Assembly: GCF_025148285.1 (NCBI RefSeq)
Contig: NZ_CP102268.1
Coordinates: forward strand, 2,769,001 to 2,833,000
Length of the DNA stretch: 64,000 nt
Source: Marvinbryantia formatexigens DSM 14469
GTDB taxonomy: Bacteria > Bacillota > Clostridia > Lachnospirales > Lachnospiraceae
Direction of reading: 5' to 3'
Each line of letters opens with the position of its first letter. Positions within the stretch are counted from its first letter, which is position 1. The notes below the pieces were generated by a model, which saw nothing but the letters and a program-made list of their open reading frames with translations, ran no database searches and was not told the DNA's origin. Positions 63,785 to 64,000 of the stretch are shown piece by piece. The translations under genes and the position numbers were made by a program.

Positions 63785-64000
63785 ATGGCAAAAGCTAAAT
63801 TTGAAAGAACGAAACCGCATTGTAATATCGGTACCATCGGTCACGTAGACCACGGTAAAACAACTCTTACAGCAGCTATCACAAAGGTGCTTTCCGAGAG
63901 AGTTGCTGGTAACACAGCTACCGATTTCGAAAACATTGATAAGGCTCCGGAAGAGAGAGAGCGTGGTATCACAATTTCTACTGCTCACGTTGAGTATGAG
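63785..64000 (+). CDS. tuf: elongation factor Tu, 3' truncated by window edge
   Basis: The first 72 codons of EF-Tu. It starts [20 protein letters not shown], with G1 [10 protein letters not shown] and switch [26 protein letters not shown] lies upstream. The remaining five-sixths of the gene lie beyond the window. Confidence 0.97.
   Translation, partial: MAKAKFERTKPHCNIGTIGHVDHGKTTLTAAITKVLSERVAGNTATDFENIDKAPEERERGITISTAHVEYE

Overview
The window looks like the chromosome of a gut-type clostridium, most likely a Lachnospiraceae member. This is inferred from gene content (an ECF module next to truA, a YesN/YesM-type two-component system, a bL17 with a clostridial insertion, lipoprotein-less sugar-binding proteins) and from strong AGGAGG ribosome binding sites with sigma-A promoters of the TTGACA-N17-TATAAT type. 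No rRNA, tRNA or CRISPR array was found. The backbone is fairly GC-rich. The stretch from about 38.6 to 53.2 kb is clearly AT-richer and looks accessory.

0-16.9 kb: an IbrA/IbrB-like pair, an iron-sulfur aldo/keto reductase, and an MscS channel. Next comes a complete type III toxin-antitoxin locus (ToxIN/AbiQ type: promoter, 2.9 repeats of about 34 bp, attenuating terminator, toxN). A ribose/galactose-type sugar ABC transporter follows, then a two-component operon that ends in a degenerate ABC-ATPase-like protein with eroded nucleotide-binding motifs. After these are a cyclophilin, a GNAT acetyltransferase, and a methionine importer (metQ / metN-metI) split by a terminator with an embedded promoter.

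17-31.6 kb: malQ, then ecfA1-ecfA2-ecfT-truA, followed by a 288-bp palindrome. Small genes follow (XRE, CYTH, DJ-1). A carbohydrate-use cluster comes next: an AraC regulator broken by an 8-bp tandem duplication, a TIM-barrel glycosidase, a Gfo/Idh oxidoreductase, a binding protein and two permeases without an ATPase.

31.8-38.5 kb: the protein quality-control set tig-clpP, clpX-lon, then engB. A second copy of the palindrome core lies between lon and engB, and its stem differs from the first copy by compensatory base changes.

38.6-53.2 kb: an accessory island. It holds an XRE regulator, two paralogous secreted BIG2-domain proteins at its flanks, three zinc-ribbon proteins (two with membrane segments), secreted and membrane-anchored propeller-like proteins, and a YARHG-domain exoprotein. 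An IS110-family element splits one gene here. A 13-bp tandem duplication breaks another. Remnants of a two-gene module lie at the right edge.

53.3-64 kb: a Na+-coupled symporter, then the alpha ribosomal operon (rpmJ-rpsM-rpsK-rpsD-rpoA-rplQ), with an unusually long rpmJ-rpsM gap and, between rpsD and rpoA, a terminator plus 2.8 copies of a 66-bp tandem repeat. A VanZ-like membrane protein with a glutamine-rich repeat tail is on the other strand. The str operon (rpsL-rpsG-fusA-tuf) runs off the right edge.
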